A stretch of 64,000 bases of DNA from an uncultured bacterium (GTDB taxonomy: Bacteria > Actinomycetota > Coriobacteriia > Coriobacteriales > Coriobacteriaceae): the NCBI GenBank assembly GCA_905215525.1, contig CAJMQJ010000007.1, positions 1-64,000 of the forward strand, written 5' to 3'. The notes beneath the pieces were generated by a model. The model made no database searches, was not told the origin of the DNA, and was given only the letters and a program-made list of their open reading frames with translations. Shown one piece after another: positions 40,147 to 48,469 of this stretch. A program made the translations under genes and the position numbers. Each line of letters begins with the position of its first letter. Positions within the stretch are counted from its first letter, which is position 1.

Positions 40147-40908
40147 ATGCTTAAACCCGAACGTCACGAACAATTACTTGAGCTGTGCGCTCAGCGCGGA
40201 ATGGTCACTGTTGCCCAAGCCGCAACAATCTTTGGTATATCTGAAATGACCGCTCGAAGAGACTTCGATGAGCTCTCGCGACGCGCTGGCGTCATCCGCG
40301 AGTACGGTGGCATCCGACTTTCAAGCGGCTCCCCCATTGCCGAAGAGGTCCCGTTTTTTGAAAAGCTCTCAATCCGCTCCCCTGAAAAAGAGCATATCGC
40401 ACGCACCGCTGTCAACCTCATCAGAGAGCGCGACACCATCTTCCTCGGACCCGGTTCGACTTGCGCTCTCATCGCCCGTGCGCTGCCGCGCATGCGGCTG
40501 CGCGTCATCACAAACAGCATCATCGTGCTGAACATGCTCCAGACGCGTAACGATGTGGAGATCTGGGCCCTGGGAGGACAGTATCGCAAACGATCGGGTT
40601 CTTTCGTCGGGCCCATCGCCGAAGATGCTCTCGCCCCGCTCGGTATCGACACTTGCTTTATCGGCACCAACGGCGTACTCGCCCAATCCATCTCCTGTTC
40701 TAACCTTGAGGAAGGACGCTTACAGGCGCTCGCTTGCGATCGCGCCGCCAAGCGTTACCTTGTCTGCGATTCAAGCAAGATCGGACAGATGGACTTCTTC
40801 GGCTTCTTCAATCTCGATCAAATGGACGCACTCATCACCGATGCAAATGTCAACGACAAACAGCGTTCCATGGTTCTCGAATCAACTCGCATCATCGTCG
40901 CAGAATAG
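40147..40908 (+). CDS. DeoR-family regulator 2 of the PTS-sulfatase locus
   Basis: A 253-residue DeoR protein 15 bases after regulator 1. The HTH (MLKPERHEQLLELCAQRGMV...ISEMTARRDFDELS) and the sugar-phosphate domain (LGPGSTCALIARALPRM, VITNSIIVLNML, FIGTNGVLA) are complete. It differs from regulator 1 in most positions, so it is an old duplicate with a different ligand or operator. Two DeoR genes in tandem are unusual; one may serve the lost agaS/nagA genes. Confidence 0.92.
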   Translation: MLKPERHEQLLELCAQRGMVTVAQAATIFGISEMTARRDFDELSRRAGVIREYGGIRLSSGSPIAEEVPFFEKLSIRSPEKEHIARTAVNLIRERDTIFLGPGSTCALIARALPRMRLRVITNSIIVLNMLQTRNDVEIWALGGQYRKRSGSFVGPIAEDALAPLGIDTCFIGTNGVLAQSISCSNLEEGRLQALACDRAAKRYLVCDSSKIGQMDFFGFFNLDQMDALITDANVNDKQRSMVLESTRIIVAE

Positions 40909-40940
40909 GCCTGTTTTGATTTAGCTGGACACCACAGCAA

Positions 40941-40973
40941 AGACCCCGATTCGATAAAGCCGAATCGGGGTCT
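40941..40973. terminator. Hairpin terminator after DeoR gene 2
   Basis: AGACCCCGATTCG / CGAATCGGGGTCT (13 bp, exact) with a 7-base loop and a short CATTATT tail on the plus strand. It also lies downstream of the minus-strand AgaS/NagA chimera and can end both. Confidence 0.8.
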
Positions 40974-41007
40974 CATTATTCGCATCAAATCGCAAATAGG
41001 TCAGCAG

Positions 41008-41235
41008 CTACTTCTCAGTGTAGACGCTCTCGCCACCGAAATAGGTCTCGACGAGGGATAGGTCGGGGTTGAGGACGACAACCTCACCCACGTAATCGGA
41101 GGTGCCGGCACCGGTGAGCACCACATTGAGGCGACCGTCGCCCATGGCGCGGGCGTCGGCCAGGAACGCCTCGACGGCCTCAAGGTTATCCTTGTAGATG
41201 TTCAGCGTGTCAAGCCAAAGCTCGGGAGACGACAC
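41008..41235 (-). pseudogene. AgaS-NagA chimera left by a deletion
   Basis: A 75-residue frame joins two unrelated pieces. Residues 1-51 (SPELWLDTLNIYKDNLEA... LTGAGTSDYVGE) match the start of an AgaS-type SIS-domain sugar isomerase. Residues 52-75 (VVLNPDLSLVETYFGGESV) match the last residues of NagA, N-acetylglucosamine-6-phosphate deacetylase, up to its stop. A deletion in frame removed everything between. The AgaS start itself is also cut at the duplicated phosphatase border (41224), and no ribosome site is seen. It cannot be active but records that amino-sugar genes once stood here. Confidence 0.75.
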
Positions 41236-41266
41236 GTTGATGCCTGCTTAACTCTGCTCGCTCAGG

Positions 41267-41887
41267 CTAAAGACTTTGTTGAGGATCGATGATCTGCTGC
41301 AAGGTGAACTTACATTGGGACGTGTCGCATTCTTCTTGCGAATCCTCAAAATCAAAGATCATGATGGCGCAGTTGGGGAGCTTTGCTGGGAGTTCGAAGC
41401 CCTCTGGGGCGGCGGCTTTGATGAATTGGCGGCTGGCGCTGCCGTGGCTTACTGCCAGGACGGTTTCAACATCATCGGCGCTCATGAGATTAGCGAGCGT
41501 GTTTACCATACGCTCTTGCAGCGCCTGACTTCCCTCCCCTCCGAAGGGGATTAAGTCCTCGCCCGGATCCCAGACGTCGGTAGGCAGTGCGTCGTGCGGG
41601 CCCCCTTCAAAGGAGCCATAGCAGCGTTCGATGATGCCTTCGCAGGGCTCGACGGCGGCGTCCGGGCCGAGGAGCTCGCCTGCGACGAGCCGAGCCGTGG
41701 CCATGGCTCGGCTTAAAGGAGACGAGACTACCTTGTCGGGGGTGACGTCGCGGGCTTTAAGCCATGCGGCGGCCTTTGCGGCCTGCTGACGGCCCAAGTC
41801 CGTTAGCGGTGAATCGCAGCGGCCCTGGACGAGCTTTTTGACATTGAACTCCGTCTGACCGTGACGGAGCAGATACAGTTTCTTCAT
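41267..41887 (-). CDS. Histidine phosphatase (phosphoglycerate-mutase-like)
   Basis: A 206-residue histidine phosphatase. The catalytic motif LLRHGQTEFN is at residue 5-14, and the second histidine lies in AVSHGSASRQF near 145. Members dephosphorylate sugars, nucleotides or small phosphate esters; the substrate here is unknown. The 3' part and the following 43 bases are repeated at 29678-29875. It starts with ATG after GGGGAGACC. This is the intact right-hand copy that borders the island. Confidence 0.9.
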   Translation of the reverse strand: MKKLYLLRHGQTEFNVKKLVQGRCDSPLTDLGRQQAAKAAAWLKARDVTPDKVVSSPLSRAMATARLVAGELLGPDAAVEPCEGIIERCYGSFEGGPHDALPTDVWDPGEDLIPFGGEGSQALQERMVNTLANLMSADDVETVLAVSHGSASRQFIKAAAPEGFELPAKLPNCAIMIFDFEDSQEECDTSQCKFTLQQIIDPQQSL

Positions 41888-41926
41888 GGTCTCCCCTTTT
41901 GCGCGAATGGCCCTAGCGATACAGCC

Positions 41927-43081
41927 CTACTCGCGTGCCGCGCCGACGTAGTCTTCATCGACCGTAATCTTGGCTATCGACTTGGGATATTCGGACTCCA
42001 CCTGCTGCGCCAGCGTGCGCCTAAGGTCATCGGCGCCCATCGTTAAATCCGAAGGACGCACGCAGTCAAAAATCACGTTAGTGTGCGTAGGGCCCGGCAC
42101 GCAGCGCAGGTCGTGGATCGAAATACGGCCGTCGATCTGTTTGGCCATCGCGTTGATGCGGAGGCGCATATCTGCCACCTTTGGATCGTCGGTCACGATG
42201 GGGTCGTAATGAAGCGTGACGATCATGCCGTCATCTTTCCTAAACGCCTGCTCAATGTTGTCGAGCGTGTCATGACTCTCCAGCGGATCGGCTTCGGCCG
42301 CCATCTCGGCATGAGCGCTTGCGAACTTCCTGCCCGGGCCGTAGTCATGGACCATTAAGTCGTGAACGCCCAAAACACCCGGGTAGCTCATGATCTTGTC
42401 CCGGATGTGCTTGACCAGTTTTGGATCGGGAGCCTGGCCCAACAGCGGACTCACCGTATCACGAATCAGATCAAACCCGCTCCAGCCAATATAGGCGCCA
42501 ACGGCAAGTCCAACCCAAGCATCAAGATTTACATGCGTCACCTGCGAAACAATTGCACAGATCAATACGGCACCCGTGGCAAGGACGTCGTTTTTAGAGT
42601 CCTGCGCGGTCGCGTGCAGCGTTTCGGACTCAATGCGGTCGCCGAGCTTTTGGTTAAGCGCCGCCATCCACAGCTTTACGACCATCGACAGCACAAGAAC
42701 CGCAACCAGGGCAAGCGAGAACTCGACGGGTTCGGGATGGATAATTCTCTCTGCCGAGGACTTAACGAGCTCAACGCCGATAAGCAGTACGAGGGCCGCC
42801 ACGACCAGACCCGAAAGATACTCGTAACGACCATGGCCGTAAGGATGCTCGGGGTCGGCGGGCTTGCTCGCCAGCTTAAAGCCCAAAACGCTCACGATGT
42901 TCGAACTGGCATCGGAAAGGTTGTTCATGGCGTCCGCTACGATCGAAACCGAGCCTGACACCACTCCGATAGCACCTTTCGCAGCGCAAAGTGCCACATT
43001 GGCGAGAATGCACACCATGCCCGTCAGCGTACCCACGCGCGCACGGTCACCCTGCGCACGACGAACAATCCATTCGACCAT
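41927..43081 (-). CDS. Cation diffusion facilitator (CDF) metal exporter
   Basis: A 384-residue CDF transporter with about six membrane helices in the first 210 residues. Metal-site pairs are visible as SIVADAMNNLSDASSN in helix 2 and TAQDSKNDVLAT in helix 5 (DxxxD). A cytoplasmic C-terminal domain of about 170 residues is longer than usual and has a DLRCVPGPTHTNVIFDCVRP block. The substrate may be Zn, Fe, Mn or Co. It is a single gene between the phosphatase and the fatty-acid operon. Confidence 0.93.
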   Translation of the reverse strand: MVEWIVRRAQGDRARVGTLTGMVCILANVALCAAKGAIGVVSGSVSIVADAMNNLSDASSNIVSVLGFKLASKPADPEHPYGHGRYEYLSGLVVAALVLLIGVELVKSSAERIIHPEPVEFSLALVAVLVLSMVVKLWMAALNQKLGDRIESETLHATAQDSKNDVLATGAVLICAIVSQVTHVNLDAWVGLAVGAYIGWSGFDLIRDTVSPLLGQAPDPKLVKHIRDKIMSYPGVLGVHDLMVHDYGPGRKFASAHAEMAAEADPLESHDTLDNIEQAFRKDDGMIVTLHYDPIVTDDPKVADMRLRINAMAKQIDGRISIHDLRCVPGPTHTNVIFDCVRPSDLTMGADDLRRTLAQQVESEYPKSIAKITVDEDYVGAARE

Positions 43082-43162
43082 CTTTATCAGCCCCCATGGC
43101 GTTATCCATATAGATCCATTGCGTAACCGGATTGTAGTGTAGCCACTTTATCCACAAGATAC

Positions 43163-43197
43163 AAAAAGGCCGCAGCCCACATGAGCCACGGCCTTGG
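43163..43197 (-). terminator. Terminator of the fatty-acid operon
   Basis: On the minus strand AAGGCCG...CGGCCTT is followed by TTTTTG, nine bases after the accDA stop. This is a standard intrinsic terminator at the end of the fab-acc operon. Confidence 0.88.
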
Positions 43198-43205
43198 ACA
43201 CTTTG

Positions 43206-44930
43206 TCACATTGCGCGATACTGACCGATAGCTCGGTATTTTTCATAGCGAAGATTGGTGAGCTCATCGGCATCGAGCGCACCCAGCTTGTCGAAAGCCG
43301 CGAACGCTGCGGACATCACGGCGTCGGCGATCTCCTCGTGCGACAACCCTTCGTCTTTAACGATGCCATCGATAATGCCCAGCGATAGCAGGTCGGGGGC
43401 CGTGAGCTTCAACGCCTCAGCGGCCTCCTCTGCGCGATCGGTGTCCTTCCACAGGATCGATGCGCAGGCCTCGGGGCTTACCACCGAATAGGCAGAGCTC
43501 GAGAGCATAAGAATGCGGTCGGCAACAGACAGCGCCAGCGCGCCGCCGGAGCCGCCCTCCCCCGTCACCACGGATACGACCGGCGTCTTAAGACCGCTCA
43601 TCTCCATGAGGTTTTGGGCGATCGCCTCGCCCTGGCCGCGCTCCTCGGCACCAATGCCGCAAAACGCGCCCGAGGTATCAACCAGACACAGCACCGGACG
43701 ACCAAACTTTTCGGCTTGACGCATCAGACGCCGTGCTTTGCGGTAGCCCTCGGGATGCGCCATACCAAAGTTGCGGTGCATGCGCTCCTTGGTCGTGGTG
43801 CCGCGCTCGATGGCGATAACCGTCACGGGGCGTCCGTCTTTCCAGCCAATACCACCCACCACGGCGGCATCGTCGCCAAAATAACGGTCGCCATGCAGCT
43901 CCACAAATCCATCCAGCCCCAGCAAGATCATCTCGCCCGCCGTGGCACGGTCTGCCGAGCGGGTCTGCTTGACAATCTCGAGCGCCGTCTTTGGTGCGGG
44001 CGTGCGCTTAAACAGATGTCCCAGCTTTTTGCCGCGGCGACCCGTATGCACGATCTCGTGCGGCGCGCCAAGGCCAGGCGCGTGCCCCTCGTGCAACGCC
44101 AGCAGCTCGCCCACCGCAAGCGCGATCTCGCCACGCGGAACGACCGCATCGCAAAAGCCGTGCTCCAGCAAAAACTCGGAGCGCTGGAATCCCTTGGGCA
44201 GGCGCTTGTGCATGTTCTGCTCGATCACGCGCGGGCCGGCAAACGCCGTCAGGGCATCGGGCTCGGCCAAGATGATGTCGCCCTCCATGGCAAAGCTCGC
44301 AGTCACGCCGCCGGTCGTGGGATCGGTGAGCACCGTGATGTACAGACCGCCTGCCTCGCTATGCCGCCTAACGGCTGCAGAGATCTTGGCCATCTGCATG
44401 AGCGAAGTCACGCCCTCTTGCATGCGGGCGCCGCCCGACACAGTAAAGCCAACAACCGGCAGCCCCAGCTCGGCCGCGCGCTCAAAGACGCGACAGATCT
44501 TCTCGCCCACCACGGAGCCCATCGAGCCCATCATAAAGCTGGCGTCCATAAAGAAGACCGCGGTATCGCAGCCGCAGACCTTGCCCCTGCCGCACACGAC
44601 GGCATCGTGCTCGCCTGAGCGCTCACCAGCGGCCTTAAGCTTATCGGCATAGCCGGGAAACGAGAGGAAATCCTCCGATGCCAGATTGGCATCCCATTCC
44701 TCAAATGTGCCCGCGTCGACCGTCATGCGCAGGCGCGCGCGACCGCTCACACGAAAGTGCTTACCGCAACGAGGGCAGACCTCGAGGTTGTCGCGCAGAC
44801 GCGCCTCATCGATCACGCGGCGGCACTCCGGGCACTTGATAAACACGTGACGCGCGGGAAACTCGGCACACGACTCGGTTATCGGCCCCTCGAGGACATT
44901 GACCGTCTTCGCTTTTCTATTCATCAGCAT
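43206..44930 (-). CDS. accDA: Fused acetyl-CoA carboxylase carboxyltransferase beta-alpha (AccD-AccA)
   Basis: A 574-residue protein that joins both carboxyltransferase subunits. The beta part starts with a zinc ribbon (CPECRRVID...CPRCGKHF, residues 33-55) and contains MDASFMMGSMGSVVGEK and SGGARMQEG near 170. The alpha part begins near 320, with GDRYFGDDAAVVGGIGW, GRPVLCLVDTSGAF and GEGGSGGALALSVAD. It moves the carboxyl group from biotin to acetyl-CoA, giving malonyl-CoA. Its start overlaps the accC stop, so it is coupled to it. The fusion ensures equal subunit amounts. Confidence 0.95.
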   Translation of the reverse strand: MLMNRKAKTVNVLEGPITESCAEFPARHVFIKCPECRRVIDEARLRDNLEVCPRCGKHFRVSGRARLRMTVDAGTFEEWDANLASEDFLSFPGYADKLKAAGERSGEHDAVVCGRGKVCGCDTAVFFMDASFMMGSMGSVVGEKICRVFERAAELGLPVVGFTVSGGARMQEGVTSLMQMAKISAAVRRHSEAGGLYITVLTDPTTGGVTASFAMEGDIILAEPDALTAFAGPRVIEQNMHKRLPKGFQRSEFLLEHGFCDAVVPRGEIALAVGELLALHEGHAPGLGAPHEIVHTGRRGKKLGHLFKRTPAPKTALEIVKQTRSADRATAGEMILLGLDGFVELHGDRYFGDDAAVVGGIGWKDGRPVTVIAIERGTTTKERMHRNFGMAHPEGYRKARRLMRQAEKFGRPVLCLVDTSGAFCGIGAEERGQGEAIAQNLMEMSGLKTPVVSVVTGEGGSGGALALSVADRILMLSSSAYSVVSPEACASILWKDTDRAEEAAEALKLTAPDLLSLGIIDGIVKDEGLSHEEIADAVMSAAFAAFDKLGALDADELTNLRYEKYRAIGQYRAM

Positions 44931-46260
44931 AGAGATGCCCCATCAGATCGGTGTGATACATGCCCGACAAGAACTCGTCGTTTGCCAGCACGTCGAGCTG
45001 AAGCTCACTGTTTTCGCTCACGCCCTCAATCACGAGCTCGCCCAAGGCCGAGCGCATCTTGCGAATGGCGCCGTCGCGCGTAGGTGCGCACACGATGAGC
45101 TTGCCGAGCATGGAGTCGTAGTACGGCGGAACGGCAGCACCGGTAAACATGGCCGAGTCCCAGCGCACGCGCGGACCGCCCGGTACACGCAGCGTGGTGA
45201 TCGTTCCGCACGACGGAAGGAAGTCCGGCGTCTCGGCATTGATGCGGCATTCCATGGCATGGTTGCGGACCGGTACGTCCTCCTGCTCAAACGGCAAGGG
45301 CTGGCCGGCAGCCACGCGCAGCTGCCACTTGACCAGATCGGTATCGGTCACAAACTCCGTGACCGGATGTTCCACCTGTAGGCGCGTGTTCATTTCCATA
45401 AAGTAGAAATTGCCGTCGTCCGAGTACAAAAACTCGATGGTACCGGCTCCTTCGTAGCCGACGGCACGAGCCAAATCGCGCGCAGCCTTGTGCATGCGTG
45501 CACGAATCTCGTCGTGCCCGTCAAGACACGGTGCGGGACTCTCCTCGACCAGCTTTTGGTTGCGGCGCTGCACCGAGCACTCGCGCTCGCCGAGCGAAAA
45601 CACATGGCCCTGTTTGTCGGCCATAATCTGCACCTCAACGTGATGCGCCGGCGCCACGAACTTTTCCATGTAGCACTCACCGTCGCCAAAAACGGCCTCG
45701 CCCTCGGCACGCGCCTCGATGAAGGCCTTCGCCGCATCTTCCACGCGCTCTACCTTGCGAATGCCACGGCCGCCACCGCCCGCACGAGCCTTGATGAGCA
45801 CCGGGCAGCCGATGCGCTCGGCCTCTGCCGTCGCCTCCTCGGGGCTTTTGAGCAAATCGCAGCCCGGCACGATGGGCACGCCCGCAGCGGCAGCCGTTCG
45901 GCGCGCCGCATCTTTGTCGCCCATACGGTCGATAACCTCGGCCGAAGGACCGACAAACGCCAGACCGTACTTGTCGCAATCGCGCACAAAGCTCGCCTTT
46001 TCGGAAAAGAAGCCATAGCCGGGATGGATTGCCTTTGCGCCCGACCTGACGGCACAGGTGAGCACGGCATCGTCGTTGAGGTAGCTCTCGGCAAGACGCG
46101 GGCCGCCGATGCAGTAGGCCTCATCGGCGAGCTGCACGTGCAGCGCGTCCGCATCGGCCGTGGAGTAGACGGCGACGGTCTTGATGCCCATGTCGCGACA
46201 CGCGCGGATAACACGGACCACGACCTCGCCGCGATTGGCGATGAGCACTTTATCGAACAT
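44917..46260 (-). CDS. accC: Biotin carboxylase subunit of acetyl-CoA carboxylase
   Basis: A 447-residue ATP-grasp biotin carboxylase. MFDKVLIANRGEVVVRVIRA, KAIHPGYGFFSEKASF, the glycine-rich ATP loop KARAGGGGRGIRKV and MEMNTRLQVEHPVTEFVT are diagnostic. It carboxylates biotin on AccB with bicarbonate and ATP. The ATG at 46260 has an AAGGAAGG site and gives normal length. It lies between fabZ and accDA, overlapping the latter by 14 bases. Confidence 0.97.
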   Translation of the reverse strand: MFDKVLIANRGEVVVRVIRACRDMGIKTVAVYSTADADALHVQLADEAYCIGGPRLAESYLNDDAVLTCAVRSGAKAIHPGYGFFSEKASFVRDCDKYGLAFVGPSAEVIDRMGDKDAARRTAAAAGVPIVPGCDLLKSPEEATAEAERIGCPVLIKARAGGGGRGIRKVERVEDAAKAFIEARAEGEAVFGDGECYMEKFVAPAHHVEVQIMADKQGHVFSLGERECSVQRRNQKLVEESPAPCLDGHDEIRARMHKAARDLARAVGYEGAGTIEFLYSDDGNFYFMEMNTRLQVEHPVTEFVTDTDLVKWQLRVAAGQPLPFEQEDVPVRNHAMECRINAETPDFLPSCGTITTLRVPGGPRVRWDSAMFTGAAVPPYYDSMLGKLIVCAPTRDGAIRKMRSALGELVIEGVSENSELQLDVLANDEFLSGMYHTDLMGHLYADE

Positions 46261-46270
46261 GAAGCCTTCC

Positions 46271-46693
46271 TTAACTTTCGCGCACGAGCGCAAAGGACAT
46301 ATCGGCGCGGCAGCAAACCTCACCGTTGACGCTCGCAGTACCCGTCGCAAAGCGGAACGGCCCGTGCGCACGCGTGATGGAGCACACCAGATCCACCGTG
46401 TCGCCCGGGCGCACCGGACGCTTAAAGCGCACCTTGTCCAGACTCGTGTAGAACGGCGTCGCGCCGCGCGCCTCCTCATCGCCCATCAGCAGCACGCAGC
46501 AGTTCTGGGCGAGCATCTCGCACTGAATCACGCCGGGGACGACCGGGTTTCCCGGAAAATGTCCCTGCAAAAAGTACTCGTCACCCGTAATCGTGATCTT
46601 GCCGTGGGCCTCGTCGCCCACCAGCTCGGCTTCGTCGAGCAAAAGCATCGGCTCGCGATGCGGCAACAGCTTCTTGAGCTCATCTTTGTTCAT
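46271..46693 (-). CDS. fabZ: 3-hydroxyacyl-ACP dehydratase FabZ
   Basis: A 140-residue hot-dog-fold dehydratase of the elongation cycle. LLPHREPMLLLDEA at the start and GHFPGNPVVPGVIQCEMLAQ (with the catalytic His and Glu) near residue 45-65 are typical. It removes water from 3-hydroxyacyl-ACP. There is no FabA motif; unsaturated fatty acids would need another route. The ATG at 46693 is preceded by AGGTG; three extra residues are possible. It lies between accB and accC. Confidence 0.95.
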   Translation of the reverse strand: MNKDELKKLLPHREPMLLLDEAELVGDEAHGKITITGDEYFLQGHFPGNPVVPGVIQCEMLAQNCCVLLMGDEEARGATPFYTSLDKVRFKRPVRPGDTVDLVCSITRAHGPFRFATGTASVNGEVCCRADMSFALVRES

Positions 46694-46702
46694 GGATATC
46701 AC

Positions 46703-47179
46703 CTATCCGATCCTCATGAGGCAGCTGCCAAACTCCACGAGGTCGCCATCGGCCACGCAGATCTCGAGCACCTCGCCGTCTGCCTCGGCCGTCACCTCGT
46801 TGAGAACCTTCATGGCCTCGATGATGCAAAGGGTCTCGCCGGCCTTGACCTTGGAGCCCACGCGCACAAACGGCTCGTCGCCCGGCGCAGGGGCAGCATA
46901 GAAGACGCCCACCATGGGAGCAGTCACCTCGGTGCCCTTGGGCTCCGGCGCGGCGGCAGGCCCCTGCGCGGCGGGCTCCGGCGCGGCGGCAGGCATGGCG
47001 ACAGGAGCCACCGCCGGAGCGGCCACGGCACCCGGCATAGGCATGGGCACGGCAACCGGCTGCGCGGCACTCGCGCGCTCGAGTTCGACCGCGGTGCCAT
47101 CGGGCTCCTCAACACGTACGCGCGTAAGGCCGCGGTCCTCCATCACATCGGCTATCTCGGCAAGTCTTTTGGAATCCAT
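46703..47179 (-). CDS. accB: Biotin carboxyl carrier protein of acetyl-CoA carboxylase
   Basis: A 158-residue carrier. The biotinylated lysine lies in CIIEAMKVLNEV near residue 120, and the conserved VTAPMVGVFY and end VEFGSCLMRIG are present. An Ala/Pro-rich linker fills residues 40-80. The ATG is three bases after the fabF stop, with its GAGGAG inside fabF. The protein is modified by BirA, encoded divergently at 52558. Confidence 0.96.
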   Translation of the reverse strand: MDSKRLAEIADVMEDRGLTRVRVEEPDGTAVELERASAAQPVAVPMPMPGAVAAPAVAPVAMPAAAPEPAAQGPAAAPEPKGTEVTAPMVGVFYAAPAPGDEPFVRVGSKVKAGETLCIIEAMKVLNEVTAEADGEVLEICVADGDLVEFGSCLMRIG

Positions 47180-47182
47180 GCT

Positions 47183-48430
47183 CTAGCTCCTCGTATATCT
47201 ACGCAGCGCGATGGCGGCGTTGTGCCCGCCAAAGCCCAGGTTGGTCGAAAGCGCCCAGGTAAGGTCGGCGCGAACCGCTCGATTAGGCGTGTAATCAAGA
47301 TCGCAGGCGGGATCGGGCGTGTGGTAGTTAATGGTCGGGGGCACCACGCCCTGCTCGAGCGCCATGGCACAGGCCATGACCTCGATGGCACCCGTGGCAC
47401 CGATCATGTGCCCGGTCATCGACTTGGTCGACGAGACGTGCGCGGCGCGTGCCGCGTCCTCGCCGAGCGCCCGCTTAATGCCCGCCGTCTCGGACGAATC
47501 ATTAAGCTTGGTCGAGGTGCCGTGGGCATTGATGTAGAGACCCTCGGAAGGCTTGACGTCGCCCTCGGCCACCGCCAGCGATATCGCGCGGGCAATGCCG
47601 GCAGCCTCGGGATCGGGACTCGTGATGTGATAAGCATCATCGGTGTTGCCGTAGCCCACGACCTCGGCATAAATGTGCGCACCGCGCGCCTGCGCATGTT
47701 CCATGCTCTCGAGTACCAGCACGCAAGCGCCCTCGCCCATCACAAAGCCGTCGCGGTCTGCATCGAACGGGCGGCAAGCCGTCGCAGGATCGGGGTTGGT
47801 GGTCAATGCGCGGCAGGACGTAAAGCCTGCAACGGCATCGGGGATAATGGCCGCCTCGGCGCCGCCCGCGAGGATCGCGTCGGCATAGCCGTGCTTGATG
47901 GCGCGGAACGCCTCGCCCACCGCATGGGCCGAGGTCGCGCAAGCAGTCACGACTGGCAGGGTCGGTCCCTTTGCCTTGTGGCGGATCGCGATATTGCCCG
48001 AAGCCATGTTGGGGATCATCATCGCAATCATATAGGGCGCTGCGCGGCGAGGTCCACGATCGGCGATCGTGTGGACGTTGTCGACGAGCGTCGTCATGCC
48101 GCCCACGCCCGAGCCCACGTAGACGCCCAGGCGCTCACGATCGATGGCGCCTTCGACATCAAAGCCCGCATCGTGCATTGCCTCGTCCGAAGCCGCCATC
48201 GCAAACTGAACGCAGGGGTCGAGATGCTTGGCGTCACGCTTGCCAAAGTACTCGTTGCCGTCAAAGCCCTTGACCTCGGCCGCCACCTTGACGGCAAACG
48301 CATCGGTATCGAAGTGCGTGATCGGGCCGATGCCGCACGTGCCGGCACACATTGCCGCCCAGGTGGCAAGCGCGGTGTTGCCGAGCGGCGATACGGCACC
48401 GATGCCGGTGATTGCAACTCTCTGTTCCAT
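47183..48430 (-). CDS. fabF: 3-oxoacyl-ACP synthase II FabF
   Basis: A 415-residue condensing enzyme of type II fatty-acid synthesis. The Cys of VTACATSAHAVGEA near 165, His of NAHGTSTKLND near 305 and His of SSTKSMTGHMIGATGA near 340 form the triad. It extends acyl-ACP with malonyl-ACP. The start at 48430 (MEQRVAITG) is six bases from GAGGAG; an earlier frame adds six residues. It lies between fabG and accB. Confidence 0.96.
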   Translation of the reverse strand: MEQRVAITGIGAVSPLGNTALATWAAMCAGTCGIGPITHFDTDAFAVKVAAEVKGFDGNEYFGKRDAKHLDPCVQFAMAASDEAMHDAGFDVEGAIDRERLGVYVGSGVGGMTTLVDNVHTIADRGPRRAAPYMIAMMIPNMASGNIAIRHKAKGPTLPVVTACATSAHAVGEAFRAIKHGYADAILAGGAEAAIIPDAVAGFTSCRALTTNPDPATACRPFDADRDGFVMGEGACVLVLESMEHAQARGAHIYAEVVGYGNTDDAYHITSPDPEAAGIARAISLAVAEGDVKPSEGLYINAHGTSTKLNDSSETAGIKRALGEDAARAAHVSSTKSMTGHMIGATGAIEVMACAMALEQGVVPPTINYHTPDPACDLDYTPNRAVRADLTWALSTNLGFGGHNAAIALRRYTRS

Positions 48431-48469
48431 CATGGTCTCCTCATCCAAGCCGTTCTTCGGCCCTGGTTT

